Below are positions 1 through 8,349 of a DNA stretch of 64,000 nt, in pieces. Made by a program: the position numbers and the translations under genes. Source of the stretch: Propylenella binzhouense (lineage in GTDB: Bacteria; Pseudomonadota; Alphaproteobacteria; Rhizobiales; Afifellaceae); the NCBI RefSeq assembly GCF_009866965.1, contig NZ_SPKJ01000013.1, positions 1 through 64,000 on the forward strand, written 5' to 3'. Each line of letters starts with the position of its first letter. Position 1 is the first letter of the stretch. A model generated the notes under the pieces. That model worked only from the letters and a program-made list of their open reading frames with translations. It was not told the origin of the DNA and made no database searches.

Positions 1-136
1 CCGCCGGAGCGGCGGCGCCCGCCGCGGGCGCGCCCTGCGCCAACGCGGCACCGGAGCCCGCCGCGACGAGGAGCGCGGCGAGGGCAGCGCGGCATGCGGC
101 GTTACGCGTGCTGGCTGACTGCTGGATCAAAGACAT
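1..136 (-). CDS. N-terminus of an exported protein (truncated by window edge)
   Basis: The reverse strand opens with ATG at 136 and stays open to base 1. The first 45 residues form a Sec-type signal peptide: a polar N-terminus with two arginines (R11, R16), an alanine/leucine-rich core (residues 17-32) and an Ala-Leu-Ala site before Gln-Gly, followed by an Ala/Gly/Pro-rich linker. This is seen directly. The mature domain lies outside the window, so the function is unknown. Such Ala-Pro linkers occur in several alphaproteobacterial periplasmic families (IalB-type proteins, ExbB precursors), but nothing here decides between them. It is divergent from the binding-protein gene starting at 335. 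Confidence 0.55.
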   Translation of the reverse strand, partial: MSLIQQSASTRNAACRAALAALLVAAGSGAALAQGAPAAGAAAPA

Positions 137-202
137 CAGGAGAACCCTCTCGCTGGCCCGCTCGGCCCTTGCGGCGGACGCGGCCTCAAATCCGCCCGGC
201 TC

Positions 203-223
203 CTCGCCGCAAATTGCGGCGAG
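203..223. promoter_or_regulatory. 10-bp perfect inverted repeat in the divergent intergenic region
   Basis: Arms CTCGCCGCAA and TTGCGGCGAG are separated by a single A. The palindrome lies between the divergent starts at 136 and 335, where a dimeric regulator could control both genes. The short spacer makes an RNA terminator hairpin unlikely. The operator role is inferred from position only. Confidence 0.3.
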
Positions 224-334
224 AGCTGGGCCGGCGAACTTCAGCCATTCCATAGCCTTCATTTGCGGACAGTTCCAGTTTCACGCTAACCCGGATTCGG
301 TTCCCGGCAGGAAGCAGCAAGGACGAGAGCGCAC

Positions 335-2164
335 GTGCGATTGGCACCAGGCCGCCGCTGGCGGCAGACGATAGCCGCCGCCCTCATCGCGATCCTCGGC
401 CCGGGCACCGCCTTGGCCGCGCCGGCGCACGGCATCGCGATGCACGGCGATCTGGCGCTTCCCGCGGATTTCGCCCACCTGCCCTATGCCGATCCCGAGG
501 CGCCCAAGGGCGGGCGGCTCGGCCTCGCCGCCGTCGGCACCTTCGACAGCCTCAACCCGTTCATCGTCCGCGGCACCGCACCGCGCGGCCTCTGGGACCT
601 CACCTGGGGCAACAATGTCTGGGAGAGCCTGCTCGCGCGCAACAAGGACGAGGCCTTCTCGCTCTACGGCCTGCTCGCCGAGGCGGTCGAGACGCCGGAC
701 GACCGCTCCTGGGTGGCGTTCACGCTGAACCCGAAGGCGCGCTTCTCCGACGGCACGCCCGTGACACCGGAGGACGTCCGCTTCTCCTTCGAGCTCCTGG
801 CGAAGAAGGGGCGGCCGAACTTCCGCTCCTGGGCCGATTCGGTGACGCGGATCGATCTCGTCGGCGAGCACGGCATCCGCTTCACGCTCGCCGAGGGTGC
901 GAGCCGCGAGCTCCCGCTCCTCCTCGGCATGTTCCCCGTTTTCCCCAGGCACGCGACCGATCCGGATACGTTCGACAGGTCCGGCTTCTCCGTCCCGCCC
1001 GGCTCGGGCCCCTATGTCGTCGGCAGGGTCGAACCCGGCACCCGCGTCACGCTGAAGCGCGATCCCGCCTATTGGGGCAAGGATCTCCCGGTGAAGCGGG
1101 GCTTCGACAATTTCGACGAGATCCGCATCGAGTACTTCCGCGACGCGAACTCCTATTTCGAGGCCTTCAAGAAGGGCCTTTTCGACATGCTCGACGAGAG
1201 CGACCCGAATCGCTGGGCGACCGGCTACGACTTTCCGGCCGCGCGCGACGGGCGCGTGAAGCTCGAGAAGTTCGAGACCGGCATCCCCCAGCCGATGACC
1301 GGCTTCGTCTTCAACACGCGCCGGCAGCCTTTCGCCGATCCGAAGGTCCGCGAGGCGCTGACCTACCTGTTCGACTTCGAGTGGATCAACCGCAACCTCT
1401 ATCATGACCTCTACCGGCGGACGGCGAGCTTCTTCGAGGGTTCCGAGCTGTCCGCGATCGGCCGGCCGGCCGGCGCGCGGGAGCGCGCATTGCTCGCGCC
1501 CTATGCCGGCTATGTCCGCCCCGAGGTGATGGACGGCACCTATGCGCCGCCGGCGGGCGACGGCTCCGGCCACGACCGCGGCAATCTCCGCAAGGGGCTC
1601 GATCTCCTCGCCGCGGCCGGCTGGGAGATCCGCGACGGCCGCATGGTGGAAGCCGCCACCGGCAGCCCGCTCCGCTTCGAGATGCTCGTGCTCTCGCGCG
1701 ACCAGGAGCGGCTGGCCCTCGCCTTCCAGCGCACGCTGCGGCTCCTCGGCATCGAGCTCTCGGTCCGGCAGGTCGACGCCGCGCAATATTGGGAGCGCCT
1801 GAAGTCGTTCGATTTCGACCTCATCCAGTGGACCTATCCGTCCTCGCTCTCGCCCGGCAACGAGCAGCGCTTCCGCTGGTCGTCGCAGGCGGCGCGGAGC
1901 GAGGGGAGCTTCAACTATGCCGGCGTCGAGAACCCGGCGGTCGACGCCATGCTCGATGCGCTGGTGGCCGCCAAGGACCGGCCGGAATTCGTCGCCGCCG
2001 TGCGCGCCCTCGACCGCGCGCTGATCTCGGGCTTCTATGTGTTGCCGCTCTTCCACGCGCCGGAGGACTGGACGGCGCGCTGGGCGCGGGTGGATCATCC
2101 CGCCAAGCCGTCCCTCTACGGGCCGGAACCGACGACCTGGTGGGCGAAGGAGGCCGGAAAGTGA
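335..2164 (+). CDS. ABC transporter periplasmic binding protein, family 5, YejA-like
   Basis: This 609-residue protein has a signal peptide (hydrophobic core about residues 12-22, cleavage near Ala28-Ala29) and a full SBP_bac_5 fold. The early pattern of an acidic PEAPKGG segment followed by FDSLNPF is typical of the YejA/microcin C and long-oligopeptide binding proteins. Length agrees with that family (about 600). It would deliver peptides to an inner-membrane ABC permease, but no yejBEF genes are visible nearby; they may lie elsewhere. The start is GTG at 335 with AAGGA about 11 bases upstream. The stop overlaps the next start in a GTGA, so the two genes are probably translationally coupled. 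Confidence 0.85.
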   Translation: MRLAPGRRWRQTIAAALIAILGPGTALAAPAHGIAMHGDLALPADFAHLPYADPEAPKGGRLGLAAVGTFDSLNPFIVRGTAPRGLWDLTWGNNVWESLLARNKDEAFSLYGLLAEAVETPDDRSWVAFTLNPKARFSDGTPVTPEDVRFSFELLAKKGRPNFRSWADSVTRIDLVGEHGIRFTLAEGASRELPLLLGMFPVFPRHATDPDTFDRSGFSVPPGSGPYVVGRVEPGTRVTLKRDPAYWGKDLPVKRGFDNFDEIRIEYFRDANSYFEAFKKGLFDMLDESDPNRWATGYDFPAARDGRVKLEKFETGIPQPMTGFVFNTRRQPFADPKVREALTYLFDFEWINRNLYHDLYRRTASFFEGSELSAIGRPAGARERALLAPYAGYVRPEVMDGTYAPPAGDGSGHDRGNLRKGLDLLAAAGWEIRDGRMVEAATGSPLRFEMLVLSRDQERLALAFQRTLRLLGIELSVRQVDAAQYWERLKSFDFDLIQWTYPSSLSPGNEQRFRWSSQAARSEGSFNYAGVENPAVDAMLDALVAAKDRPEFVAAVRALDRALISGFYVLPLFHAPEDWTARWARVDHPAKPSLYGPEPTTWWAKEAGK

Positions 2165-2829
2165 CGGAAGCCGTCCGGGCGCTTGCCCTCGACGTCGTGT
2201 CGGACGTCGTCTGCCCGTGGTGCTATCTCGGCAAGAAGCGCCTGGAGAAGGCGCTCGCCCTCGCCGCCCCGCTCGTGGTGACCGTGCGCTGGCGGCCCTA
2301 TCAGCTCGACCCGACCATCCCGCCGGAGGGGAAGAGCCGCGCGGCCTATCTCGCGGAGAAGTTCCGCGATCCCGCCCGCGTCGAGGCGATGCATCGCGAC
2401 CTCGCCGCGCTCGGCGCCGCGGAAGGGATCGCCTTCCGCTTCGAGGCGATCGCGGTCTCGCCGAACACGCTCGACGCGCACAGGCTGTCCCGCTGGGCGC
2501 TCGGCGCCGGCGTGCAGGAGGCGGTCGTCGACGCACTCTTCCACGCCTATTTCGTCGAGGGCCGCGACGTCGGCGACCGGTCCGTCCTCGCCGGCATCGC
2601 CGGCGCCTGCGGCATGGACGCCGCCGAAATCGCCGATCTCCTCGCTTCCGACGCCGATTGTGCCCGCGTCGAGGAGGAGATCGCGCTCGCCCGCCGGATC
2701 GGCGTCACCGGCGTGCCGACCTTCATCGCCGGCGAGCGCTACGCCCTTGTCGGCGCCCAGGCTCCGGAGGCCCTCGCCGAGGCGCTTGCCGCGATCGCGG
2801 CCCGTCAGGACGCCGATTCCGCGCCGTGA
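2161..2829 (+). CDS. DsbA-family thioredoxin-like oxidoreductase (FrnE-like)
   Basis: A 222-residue protein without a signal peptide, so cytoplasmic. A thioredoxin active site C18-P-W-C21 is followed by YLGKKRLEKA, the hallmark of the FrnE / 2-hydroxychromene-2-carboxylate isomerase-like DSBA branch. The C-terminal GVTGVPTFI loop carries the cis-proline. Length is normal (210-225). Members act as disulfide or glutathione-dependent oxidoreductases; the substrate here is unknown. It begins at a GTG overlapping the stop of the binding protein gene, so it belongs to that transcription unit. Part of its 3' end is found again at 5426-5568. Confidence 0.85.
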   Translation: MTEAVRALALDVVSDVVCPWCYLGKKRLEKALALAAPLVVTVRWRPYQLDPTIPPEGKSRAAYLAEKFRDPARVEAMHRDLAALGAAEGIAFRFEAIAVSPNTLDAHRLSRWALGAGVQEAVVDALFHAYFVEGRDVGDRSVLAGIAGACGMDAAEIADLLASDADCARVEEEIALARRIGVTGVPTFIAGERYALVGAQAPEALAEALAAIAARQDADSAP

Positions 2830-2970
2830 CGGAGCGGCCCGCCGCGGCGTCCCACCCTGACGCTATCGGCCTGCGGCGCCTCCGCTTGTTCTGTCGTCCT
2901 GCCCGGGCTGCTTGTTCTGCTCCGGCACCGGGCTGCCTGTTCCGCTCCGGCCCCGTGCCGCTTGCTCTGT

Positions 2971-3065
2971 CGTCATGCCCGGGCTCGACCCGGGCAGCCA
3001 TCGGCCTCCCGTTCGGGCCCGCGACCTTCTTCCGGATCGCCGGATCAAGTCCGGCGACGACGACG
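2971..3065. repeat. Palindromic intergenic repeat of the alphaproteobacterial type
   Basis: The stretch begins with CGTCATGCCCGGGCTCGACC and ends with the complementary theme GATCGCCGGATCAAGTCCGG then CGACGACGAC. Each half can fold (CCCGGGCTCGACCCGGG; GCCGGATCAAGTCCGGC) and the halves can pair with each other. Such mosaic repeats are widespread between genes in Bradyrhizobium/Rhodopseudomonas-like genomes. A degenerate partial copy (TGTCGTCCTGCCCGGGCTG) lies just upstream near 2890. It fills the space between the convergent dsbA-like and oxidase genes and may also end transcription. Confidence 0.7.
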
Positions 3066-3124
3066 GAAAATGGCGGCGAGACGCCCTCGACGTGACGCGC
3101 CCCGCCGGGCCCTGACGGGCGGCC

Positions 3125-4558
3125 TCATTCGCCGGGCGCGAGCGGAGGGATGTTCAGATTGCCGCGGAAGAGGTTCTCCGGGTCGTAGGCGGTCTTGATC
3201 GCCCGGAGCCGCCGGTAGAGCGCCTCGCCATAGGCTGCGCGGATGCGCCCCGGCGCCTCTTCCTCCGTCAGGAAGTTGACATAGGCCGCCCCCGAGCCGA
3301 ACGGCTTCGTCGCCTCGAACGCACGCCGCACCCAGCCGATATGGAGGTCGTCTTCCGCGCCCTCCTCCCACGCCCCCTGCACGACCACGCCATATTGTGC
3401 GGCGCGGATGCCGACCGCGTTCGTGTCCGGCGCCGTGCGGGCGGGGGCGCCGCCGAGATGCATGACGAGGATCGCCGAGTGCGGCGAAGGATTGGCGGCC
3501 GCGCTTTCGCGCAGAACCGCCATCAGACCGTCCGCCATCGCGCCCGCTTCGTTCGACTTCCAGTAGTAGCGGCGGCCGAAGGGCTGTCCGCCGTCGAGGA
3601 AGCTCTGGAACGCCACGAAGTCCTTGGGTGCGATCGTATCGGCGGCCGGCGGGCCGAAGGCCTTGAGCCTTGCCATCGCCGCCGCCCCCTCGGCCGGATC
3701 GCCGGTCCAGTGCGCCGCGATCGCCGCGATCGGCTTGCCGTGAAGCTCCGCCGGGATGAAGGGCGCCGGCGGCGCCTTCCGCAGGATCAGCAGGCAGGTG
3801 AGCTCGTCCGGAGCCTCGGCCGTGATCGCGCGATAGAGCCGCATGACGGCATCGGCGCGCTCGAAGGGATGCACGACCATTCCGCAGAGCGCCTGCGGGC
3901 CGTGCCGGTGGGCCCGGAACGTGAACGACGTCACCACGCCGAAATTGCCGCCGCCGCCGCGAAGCGCCCAGAAGAGGTCCGAATGCTCCTCAGCGCTCGC
4001 CCGCACCGATCTGCCGTCGGCGGTGACCACGTCTGCGGTGACGAGATTGTCGGCCGTGAAGCCGAACCGGCGCGACGTCCAGCCGAAACCTGCGCCCAGG
4101 GTCAGGCCGGCCACGCCGGTCGCCGAGATGATGCCGCTCGGCACCACCAGCCCGTATTGCTGGGTTGCGGTGTCGACATCCTTCCACGTCGCGCCCGCCT
4201 CGACGCGGACCTCCATGGCGGCCGGATCGACCGCGACCGCGCGGCGGGTGCTCATGTCGATCGTCACGCCGCCGTCGCAGAGCGCCGCGCCGGCGACGTT
4301 GTGTCCGCCGCCGCGGACCGAGAGCGGCAGCCCGGTGCGGCGCGCAAAGGCGATCGCCTCCGCGATCTCGCCGTCGTCCCTCGGCCGCACGACCAGGGCG
4401 GGCCGGCGCTCGATCATCGCGTTCCAGATCCGGCAGGCCTCGCCATAGGCGGGGGCGCCCGGCAGGTGGGCGGAGCCCGCCAGGCGTTCCGCCAGCGCTC
4501 GCACCGCCTCGCCGTGGTCGCGGCCAGGCTTCTCCGTGTTCATTGCTATCACGCTCAT
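3125..4558 (-). CDS. FAD-linked oxidase, BBE-type (6-hydroxynicotine oxidase-like)
   Basis: A 477-residue PCMH-type flavoprotein. The N-terminal FAD_binding_4 domain contains R-G-G-G-H86-N-V-A-G, whose His attaches FAD covalently in the 6-hydroxy-D-nicotine oxidase group, then a GVAGLTLGAGFGW loop. The C-terminal BBE segment ends with YDPENLFRGNLNIPP. The start at 4558 is preceded by a strong AAGGAGGA, so longer open frames upstream are not used. Family members oxidise alcohols, amines or sugars with oxygen; the substrate here cannot be told. It is transcribed divergently from the HxlR regulator at 4711 and is the natural target of that regulator. Confidence 0.85.
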   Translation of the reverse strand: MSVIAMNTEKPGRDHGEAVRALAERLAGSAHLPGAPAYGEACRIWNAMIERRPALVVRPRDDGEIAEAIAFARRTGLPLSVRGGGHNVAGAALCDGGVTIDMSTRRAVAVDPAAMEVRVEAGATWKDVDTATQQYGLVVPSGIISATGVAGLTLGAGFGWTSRRFGFTADNLVTADVVTADGRSVRASAEEHSDLFWALRGGGGNFGVVTSFTFRAHRHGPQALCGMVVHPFERADAVMRLYRAITAEAPDELTCLLILRKAPPAPFIPAELHGKPIAAIAAHWTGDPAEGAAAMARLKAFGPPAADTIAPKDFVAFQSFLDGGQPFGRRYYWKSNEAGAMADGLMAVLRESAAANPSPHSAILVMHLGGAPARTAPDTNAVGIRAAQYGVVVQGAWEEGAEDDLHIGWVRRAFEATKPFGSGAAYVNFLTEEEAPGRIRAAYGEALYRRLRAIKTAYDPENLFRGNLNIPPLAPGE

Positions 4559-4624
4559 CGCGGTTCCTCCTTGAGAACTGGCTTGAGAACCGGCCCGGAT
4601 ATTCGCCGGCGGGAGGAACGGCGC

Positions 4625-4671
4625 CAGTTCAGGAACTGAATCGCGGCGGTACAGAAACTGAACTATAGTTC
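4625..4671. promoter_or_regulatory. Inverted-repeat operator region between oxidase and HxlR regulator
   Basis: The 152-bp divergent gap holds CAGTTC-AG-GAACTG (4625-4638) and a perfect 12-bp palindrome GAACTATAGTTC (4660-4671), sharing the GAAC/GTTC arms. HxlR/YodB-family regulators bind short palindromes, often with an ACTATAGT-like core, next to their own promoters. Two related palindromes 35 bp apart (about 3.4 helical turns) suggest cooperative binding that controls both genes. The palindromes are seen; the binding is inferred. Confidence 0.6.
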
Positions 4672-4710
4672 GTTGCACGACACCGATGAATTCCGAGCGA
4701 GGCCGGACGC

Positions 4711-5412
4711 ATGGTTCGCGAGAGCTACGGACAGTTCTGTCCGGTGGCGATGGCTGCCGAGATCCTCTGCAGCCGCTGGACGGTCCTGCTCGTCCGGGAG
4801 CTCGTCTCCGGCTCGACGCGCTTCAACGAGATCCGCCGCGGCCTTCCCCGGATGTCGCCGGCGCTCCTCTCCAAGCGCCTGAGGGATCTCGAGGAGGCGG
4901 GCATCGTCCGGCGCACCGCCTCGTCCGGGGAACCGGGCCTCGTCCAGTACCATCTCACCCAGGCGGGTCTGGATCTCCGGCCGGTGATCGAGACGATCGG
5001 CTTCTGGGGGCAGCGCTGGGTCGAGACCGAGGCCTCGCTGAAGAACCTCGACCCGGACCTGCTGATGTGGGACATGCGGCGCAATCTCGAGCCGGCACCC
5101 CTGCCGAGGCGCCGTTCCGTGATCGAGTTCATCTATTCCGACCAGCCGGCGAACCGCCGCACCTACTGGCTCGTCGTGCAGCCGGAGGCAGAGATCGACG
5201 TCTGCTCGGTCGATCCGGGCTTCGACGTGGATCTCTACGTGGCGACCGACCTGCGGACGATGACGATGATCTGGATGGGGCTCACCCCGCTCAGGGAGGC
5301 GCTCGCGGCGCGCAAGCTGTCGCTGACGGGGGACCGCGCGCTCGCCGGCAGCGTGGAGGCCTGGCTCGGCCTCAGCCCCTTCGCCGCGGAGAAGAAGCGC
5401 GCTACGGCGTGA
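4711..5412 (+). CDS. HxlR-family transcriptional regulator with C-terminal SCP2-like domain
   Basis: A 233-residue protein. Residues 8-100 are a winged helix of the HxlR type: C10-P-V-A, ILCSRWTVLLVREL, TRFNEIRRGLPRMSPALLSKRLRDLEEAGIV, then the wing. Cys10 sits where redox-sensing HxlR/YodB proteins keep their reactive cysteine. The remaining 130 residues, reading to a DLRTMTMIWMG segment, resemble the sterol-carrier-like C-terminal domain of many longer HxlR proteins and may bind a hydrophobic ligand. It is divergent from the FAD oxidase with palindromic sites between them, suggesting control of the oxidase and of itself. Confidence 0.88.
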   Translation: MVRESYGQFCPVAMAAEILCSRWTVLLVRELVSGSTRFNEIRRGLPRMSPALLSKRLRDLEEAGIVRRTASSGEPGLVQYHLTQAGLDLRPVIETIGFWGQRWVETEASLKNLDPDLLMWDMRRNLEPAPLPRRRSVIEFIYSDQPANRRTYWLVVQPEAEIDVCSVDPGFDVDLYVATDLRTMTMIWMGLTPLREALAARKLSLTGDRALAGSVEAWLGLSPFAAEKKRATA

Positions 5413-5425
5413 CGCCGGCAGGTGC

Positions 5426-5568
5426 CGTCGAGGAGGAGATCGCGCTCGCCCGCCGGATCGGCGTCACCGGCGTGCCGACCTTCATCGCCGGCGAACGCTA
5501 CGCCCTTGTCGGCGCCCAGGCTCCGGAGACCGTTGCCGACGCGTTTGCCGCGATCGCGGGCCCGACAG
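5426..5568 (+). pseudogene. Detached copy of the 3' end of the dsbA-like gene
   Basis: This stretch is almost identical to 2667-2772 (one mismatch seen in about 105 bases) and then aligns more loosely to about 2808, including the GVTGVPTFI cis-proline loop. It lacks the CPWC active site, has no start codon context of its own, and runs into transposase sequence. It begins 14 bases after the stop of the HxlR gene. The mismatches near its end change amino acids (ALAEALA to TVADAFA), so it may derive from a paralogue or another strain's copy rather than a fresh duplication. Non-functional as it stands. Confidence 0.75.
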
Positions 5569-5922
5569 GACACCGACGGCCGCACCACGCGGGTCAAGCG
5601 GCCGCAGTCGAACGGCATCGTCGAGCGGCTGCATCGCACCCTGCTCGACGAGCACTTCCGCGTCGAGGGGCGCCGCACCTGGTTCGAGACCATCGAGGAA
5701 ATGCAGGCGGTTCTCGACACCTGCCTGGAGGAGTACCATCAGCGCCGGCCGCCCCAGGGCCGCGGCATGAACGGCAGGACACCGGCCGGCGCCTTCATCG
5801 ACAGCCTGGCGAGCCCGCCACAGCAGAAGGAGGACAACCCAGCAGAAAGATGAACCGTCAAACAGGCCGCCTGAGCCCCGCTCACAGAAACGGCACTGTC
5901 AAGCAATTACCCTGTCTGTATA
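5569..5922 (+). pseudogene. IS481-type transposase remnant, C-terminal part
   Basis: Reading on from the dsbA fragment, the frame to 5853 gives the end of an integrase-core transposase: RTTRVKRPQSNGIVERLHRT (the E of GIVER is the third DDE residue), WFETIEEMQAVLDTCLEEY, then GRGMNGRTPAGAF and a Pro-Gln-Gln-Lys tail. The first two catalytic Asp residues and the N-terminal HTH are missing, so it cannot be active. Homology with the remnant at 8350-8600 extends past the stop to about 5922, marking the element's outer end (TTGACAGTGCC region on the reverse strand). The two remnants are inverted relative to each other. Confidence 0.8.
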
Positions 5923-6035
5923 TCCCGCTCCACCGATGCCGAAACACATCCCATAACGGCTTCCTCCCTTACCCAAGCCTGGAACGGAACGAAACTTAGG
6001 AGAACAGCTAAGTCTTATGTCAACCGTTCGCTCAA

Positions 6036-6455
6036 TCACTGAACACAATTAGCCCAACAGTCGCGATTCTCGGCATAACAGCGGTGGCGCGCCTCAGTCG
6101 TCGTGACCGCCACACAGTGCGAAAATGTTATAGAGCAACTTGCCCGACATTGTCTTTCCACTGCCCTAGGCTCCTTACCATCGGCACATTGGTTGATGCG
6201 AATATTGTACATGTAATTACACATGGCATGACATACGGCGCCCGCCGGTTGCTCCCACGGGCATTCCATGTTGCACAGGGTGTCCACCTGTCTGACTTCG
6301 TCCTCACAACTCGCAGACACCGCATCTGCTGATAGCGCGGCCAGCAGTGAAAACACTAGAATCGGGAGCTGTCGTGGCTCATTTTTGGCGCACTGGTCTT
6401 CCAGGAGTGTTTGCGCAATGAAAAGGTCGCTAGCTTTCTCCAAGTTCGACTTCAT
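6036..6455 (-). CDS. Unrecognised cysteine-rich exported protein
   Basis: A 139-residue protein. The chosen ATG at 6455 has GGGAG eight to ten bases upstream; longer in-frame starts lack a binding site. After a charged 30-residue stretch comes a hydrophobic run (LPILVFSLLAALSADAVSA) resembling a late signal peptide, then a domain with eleven cysteines, several as C-x3-C or C-x2-M-E-C. That points to a disulfide-bonded secreted or periplasmic protein. Base composition is clearly more AT-rich than the flanking core genes, suggesting transfer. I do not recognise the family. It lies inside the IS-remnant-bounded patch. Confidence 0.5.
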   Translation of the reverse strand: MKSNLEKASDLFIAQTLLEDQCAKNEPRQLPILVFSLLAALSADAVSASCEDEVRQVDTLCNMECPWEQPAGAVCHAMCNYMYNIRINQCADGKEPRAVERQCRASCSITFSHCVAVTTTEARHRCYAENRDCWANCVQ

Positions 6456-6749
6456 CGACGATGCTCCCTTTTTGCGTGTTCTGATCGGTTTATAGGCTAA
6501 CGTCTCCGAAATACCTTGTGCACAGTATGTCAATGTCCGACCCCGAGTGCTGACGCACCCGCTGTCATCATTCGTTATACAACTGAACATCGATCAGGAC
6601 AAATGTCCTCATGTGGTGCCAAAGTCGGCCAGTGGAGCAGCGCCGTAGGGCGATCTACAATGTCCTCTTAAGCTTCTTTCCGTGCTAGGCTTGGGCAAGG
6701 GAGGAAGCTGTTATGGGACGCGTTCCGGCATCGGTGGAGCGGGAGGCGC

Positions 6750-6975
6750 GTGCGCACACCCCGCACCAACGGCTTTGTCGAGGGCTTCAACGGCACCGTC
6801 TTCGACGAGTTCTTCCGGGTGAAGATGCGCGACACCTTCTATGAGACGGTGGAGGCCCCTCCAGGCCGATCTCGATCTCTGGCTTGTCTACAACACCGAA
6901 GGCCCGCACGTTGGCTATCGAAACCAAGGCCGCAGGCCAATCAAGACTCAAGTCATTCGTCACTCAAGAATCTAA
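6750..6975 (+). pseudogene. Frameshifted IS481-type transposase fragment
   Basis: The first frame reads RTNGFVEGFNGTVFDEFFRV then KMRDTFYETVEA, which matches the region around the catalytic glutamate in IS481-family integrase cores. After about 6857 homology continues in another frame (LQADLDLWLVYNTEGPHVGY then RNQGRRPIKT), so an indel has broken the gene. The sequence differs clearly from the remnants at 5569 and 8350, so it comes from a different IS481-like element. The N-terminal two thirds is absent. Confidence 0.75.
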
Positions 6976-7239
6976 AGAGAACACTTTGTCATACGGGCGT
7001 AGCCGTGAAGAACCTGCCTCAGGTCCCGTCCTTGTCGATGGCGCTGATTCTGTCCCATCATACAGTGGGACGGAATACCTACCCTCGGGCGCGGACCACT
7101 GGAGCACGCTGCCGCCGGAGTAACCTGATCAGAATCTACAGCTTGGGTGTTTCAACAAGAGCTCTCCTGCCGTCCGAGCGACTTGCGTATGTGACCCTAT
7201 TGACATATCTTAGCTCTTCCAATCAACCGGAGCAAGACC

Positions 7240-7509
7240 ATGCCGGCCGGCTTCAGAACACCTCTCATCCTATCGATGCTCATTCTAGGGCTGATGCCGT
7301 TTCCGGCATTCGGATCGTCTACTCTAAACTTAGTTGCAGGCCTAATTTGCATTAAACCGCCAGCCCACGTACCGCGGCTGTTCCAGCTTGATCGCGTTCA
7401 AAACGCTTCATGTGTTTACTGTGAAGCGTGGTCTGACCGATGCCGGCAAATGTTGCCAGGCTGTCTAGATAGAAACAACTACTGTCGCCCTGAGGTGGTC
7501 TGCCCCTAA
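7240..7509 (+). CDS. Small cysteine-containing exported protein, unknown
   Basis: An 89-residue protein with a good signal peptide (TPLILSMLILGLMPFPAFGS, cleavage near Gly-Ser 25-26). The mature part has six cysteines, including C-V-Y-C and three more near the C-terminus, so it probably forms disulfides outside the cytoplasm. CGGAG precedes the ATG by eight bases. Composition is AT-rich like its neighbours. No family is recognised. It shares size, export and cysteine content, but no obvious sequence, with the protein encoded at 6036-6455. Confidence 0.5.
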   Translation: MPAGFRTPLILSMLILGLMPFPAFGSSTLNLVAGLICIKPPAHVPRLFQLDRVQNASCVYCEAWSDRCRQMLPGCLDRNNYCRPEVVCP

Positions 7510-7651
7510 CCATTCCTTCAGCAGCCAATCGATGCCGATAGCGGCTCACCAGCGGAAGGGGCAAAGTGGATTAACTGATCGACAGACATATCTGGAACGA
7601 GTTGAGTCACTGCGCGACTAAAATAATCAATTTGCATTACAGGAGGGGATC

Positions 7652-8296
7652 ATGCGGCTAAAAGGTTGTTTTGTAATACTGCTTACAACGCTTTACTTTG
7701 TCGCAAGCCCGGCGTTGTCGCAAAGCGACTTTCTTTTTCAAATGCCTGAGACAAATGGCGATGGGACGGGCCGATTTAGCACCCAGAATCGGCCAACTGT
7801 TACAGAGACGTTAGGATTTCTTGGGAGAAAGCTGAGGGGCGCAGAGTCACGAATCCTGAATTACACCTACAATGATTGTATTTTTTTGCGGTCTTTTGAA
7901 TCGGCTTACGTCAAGGACGGCCATCAATTAGGAGATATTATTGATGTAAGCATACTTGAAGGACCGGCGTTTGGGATCTTTCTAGACTTCCGAGGTGATA
8001 ACTACTGCGATGGGCGGAGAAATCCAAGAGAGATCTCCTGGCGTATTATCATTGAGTATGAGAAGCTGCAGCATGTACGTGGCGGCAGAATATCAGGTAT
8101 TCAGTCGTTCAGGTTAATATGTCACAACGATTATAGATGCATTCATATGAAATTTTCGGAGTCCCAGTCTGCGTTACCGTGGTGGAAGTCTTACAAATCA
8201 TTCATTTGGATTCCGTTTACTGACGACGAAGATCGGATTTTTTCGGCATTTGTTAACATTACAAAATATAATTCCTTTCCCGATGATCCGTTCTGA
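7652..8296 (+). CDS. Exported protein of unknown function
   Basis: A 214-residue protein with a clear signal peptide (CFVILLTTLYFVASPALS, cleavage about residue 23). AGGAGGGG stands directly before the ATG, an excellent ribosome site. The mature protein has alternating beta-like stretches (ILNYTYNDCIFLRSF, GPAFGIFLDFRGDNYCDG, SWRIIIEYEKL) and four cysteines, suggesting a compact periplasmic beta fold. The AT-rich composition is foreign to the surrounding chromosome. I do not recognise it. It ends 54 bases before the IS remnant that closes the patch. Confidence 0.65.
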   Translation: MRLKGCFVILLTTLYFVASPALSQSDFLFQMPETNGDGTGRFSTQNRPTVTETLGFLGRKLRGAESRILNYTYNDCIFLRSFESAYVKDGHQLGDIIDVSILEGPAFGIFLDFRGDNYCDGRRNPREISWRIIIEYEKLQHVRGGRISGIQSFRLICHNDYRCIHMKFSESQSALPWWKSYKSFIWIPFTDDEDRIFSAFVNITKYNSFPDDPF

Positions 8297-8349
8297 CCGA
8301 GATAATATTAATCGCCCTTGGGCTATGACTTAGTCAGGACCAGAATGCC

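Noticed and set aside
281-2536. Long minus-strand open frame (751 codons) opposite the binding-protein and dsbA-like genes
   Set aside because: It is an Arg/Gly/Glu-rich shadow frame caused by high GC at third codon positions; the plus-strand genes have clear domains and ribosome sites.
5422-5853. A 143-residue fused protein joining the dsbA fragment and transposase end
   Set aside because: In this frame the dsbA portion is read out of its own frame, and both halves are truncated; it is an accidental junction.
7352-7564. 70-codon minus-strand frame opposite the 7240-7509 gene
   Set aside because: No ribosome site or signal features; the plus-strand frame has a clear signal peptide.
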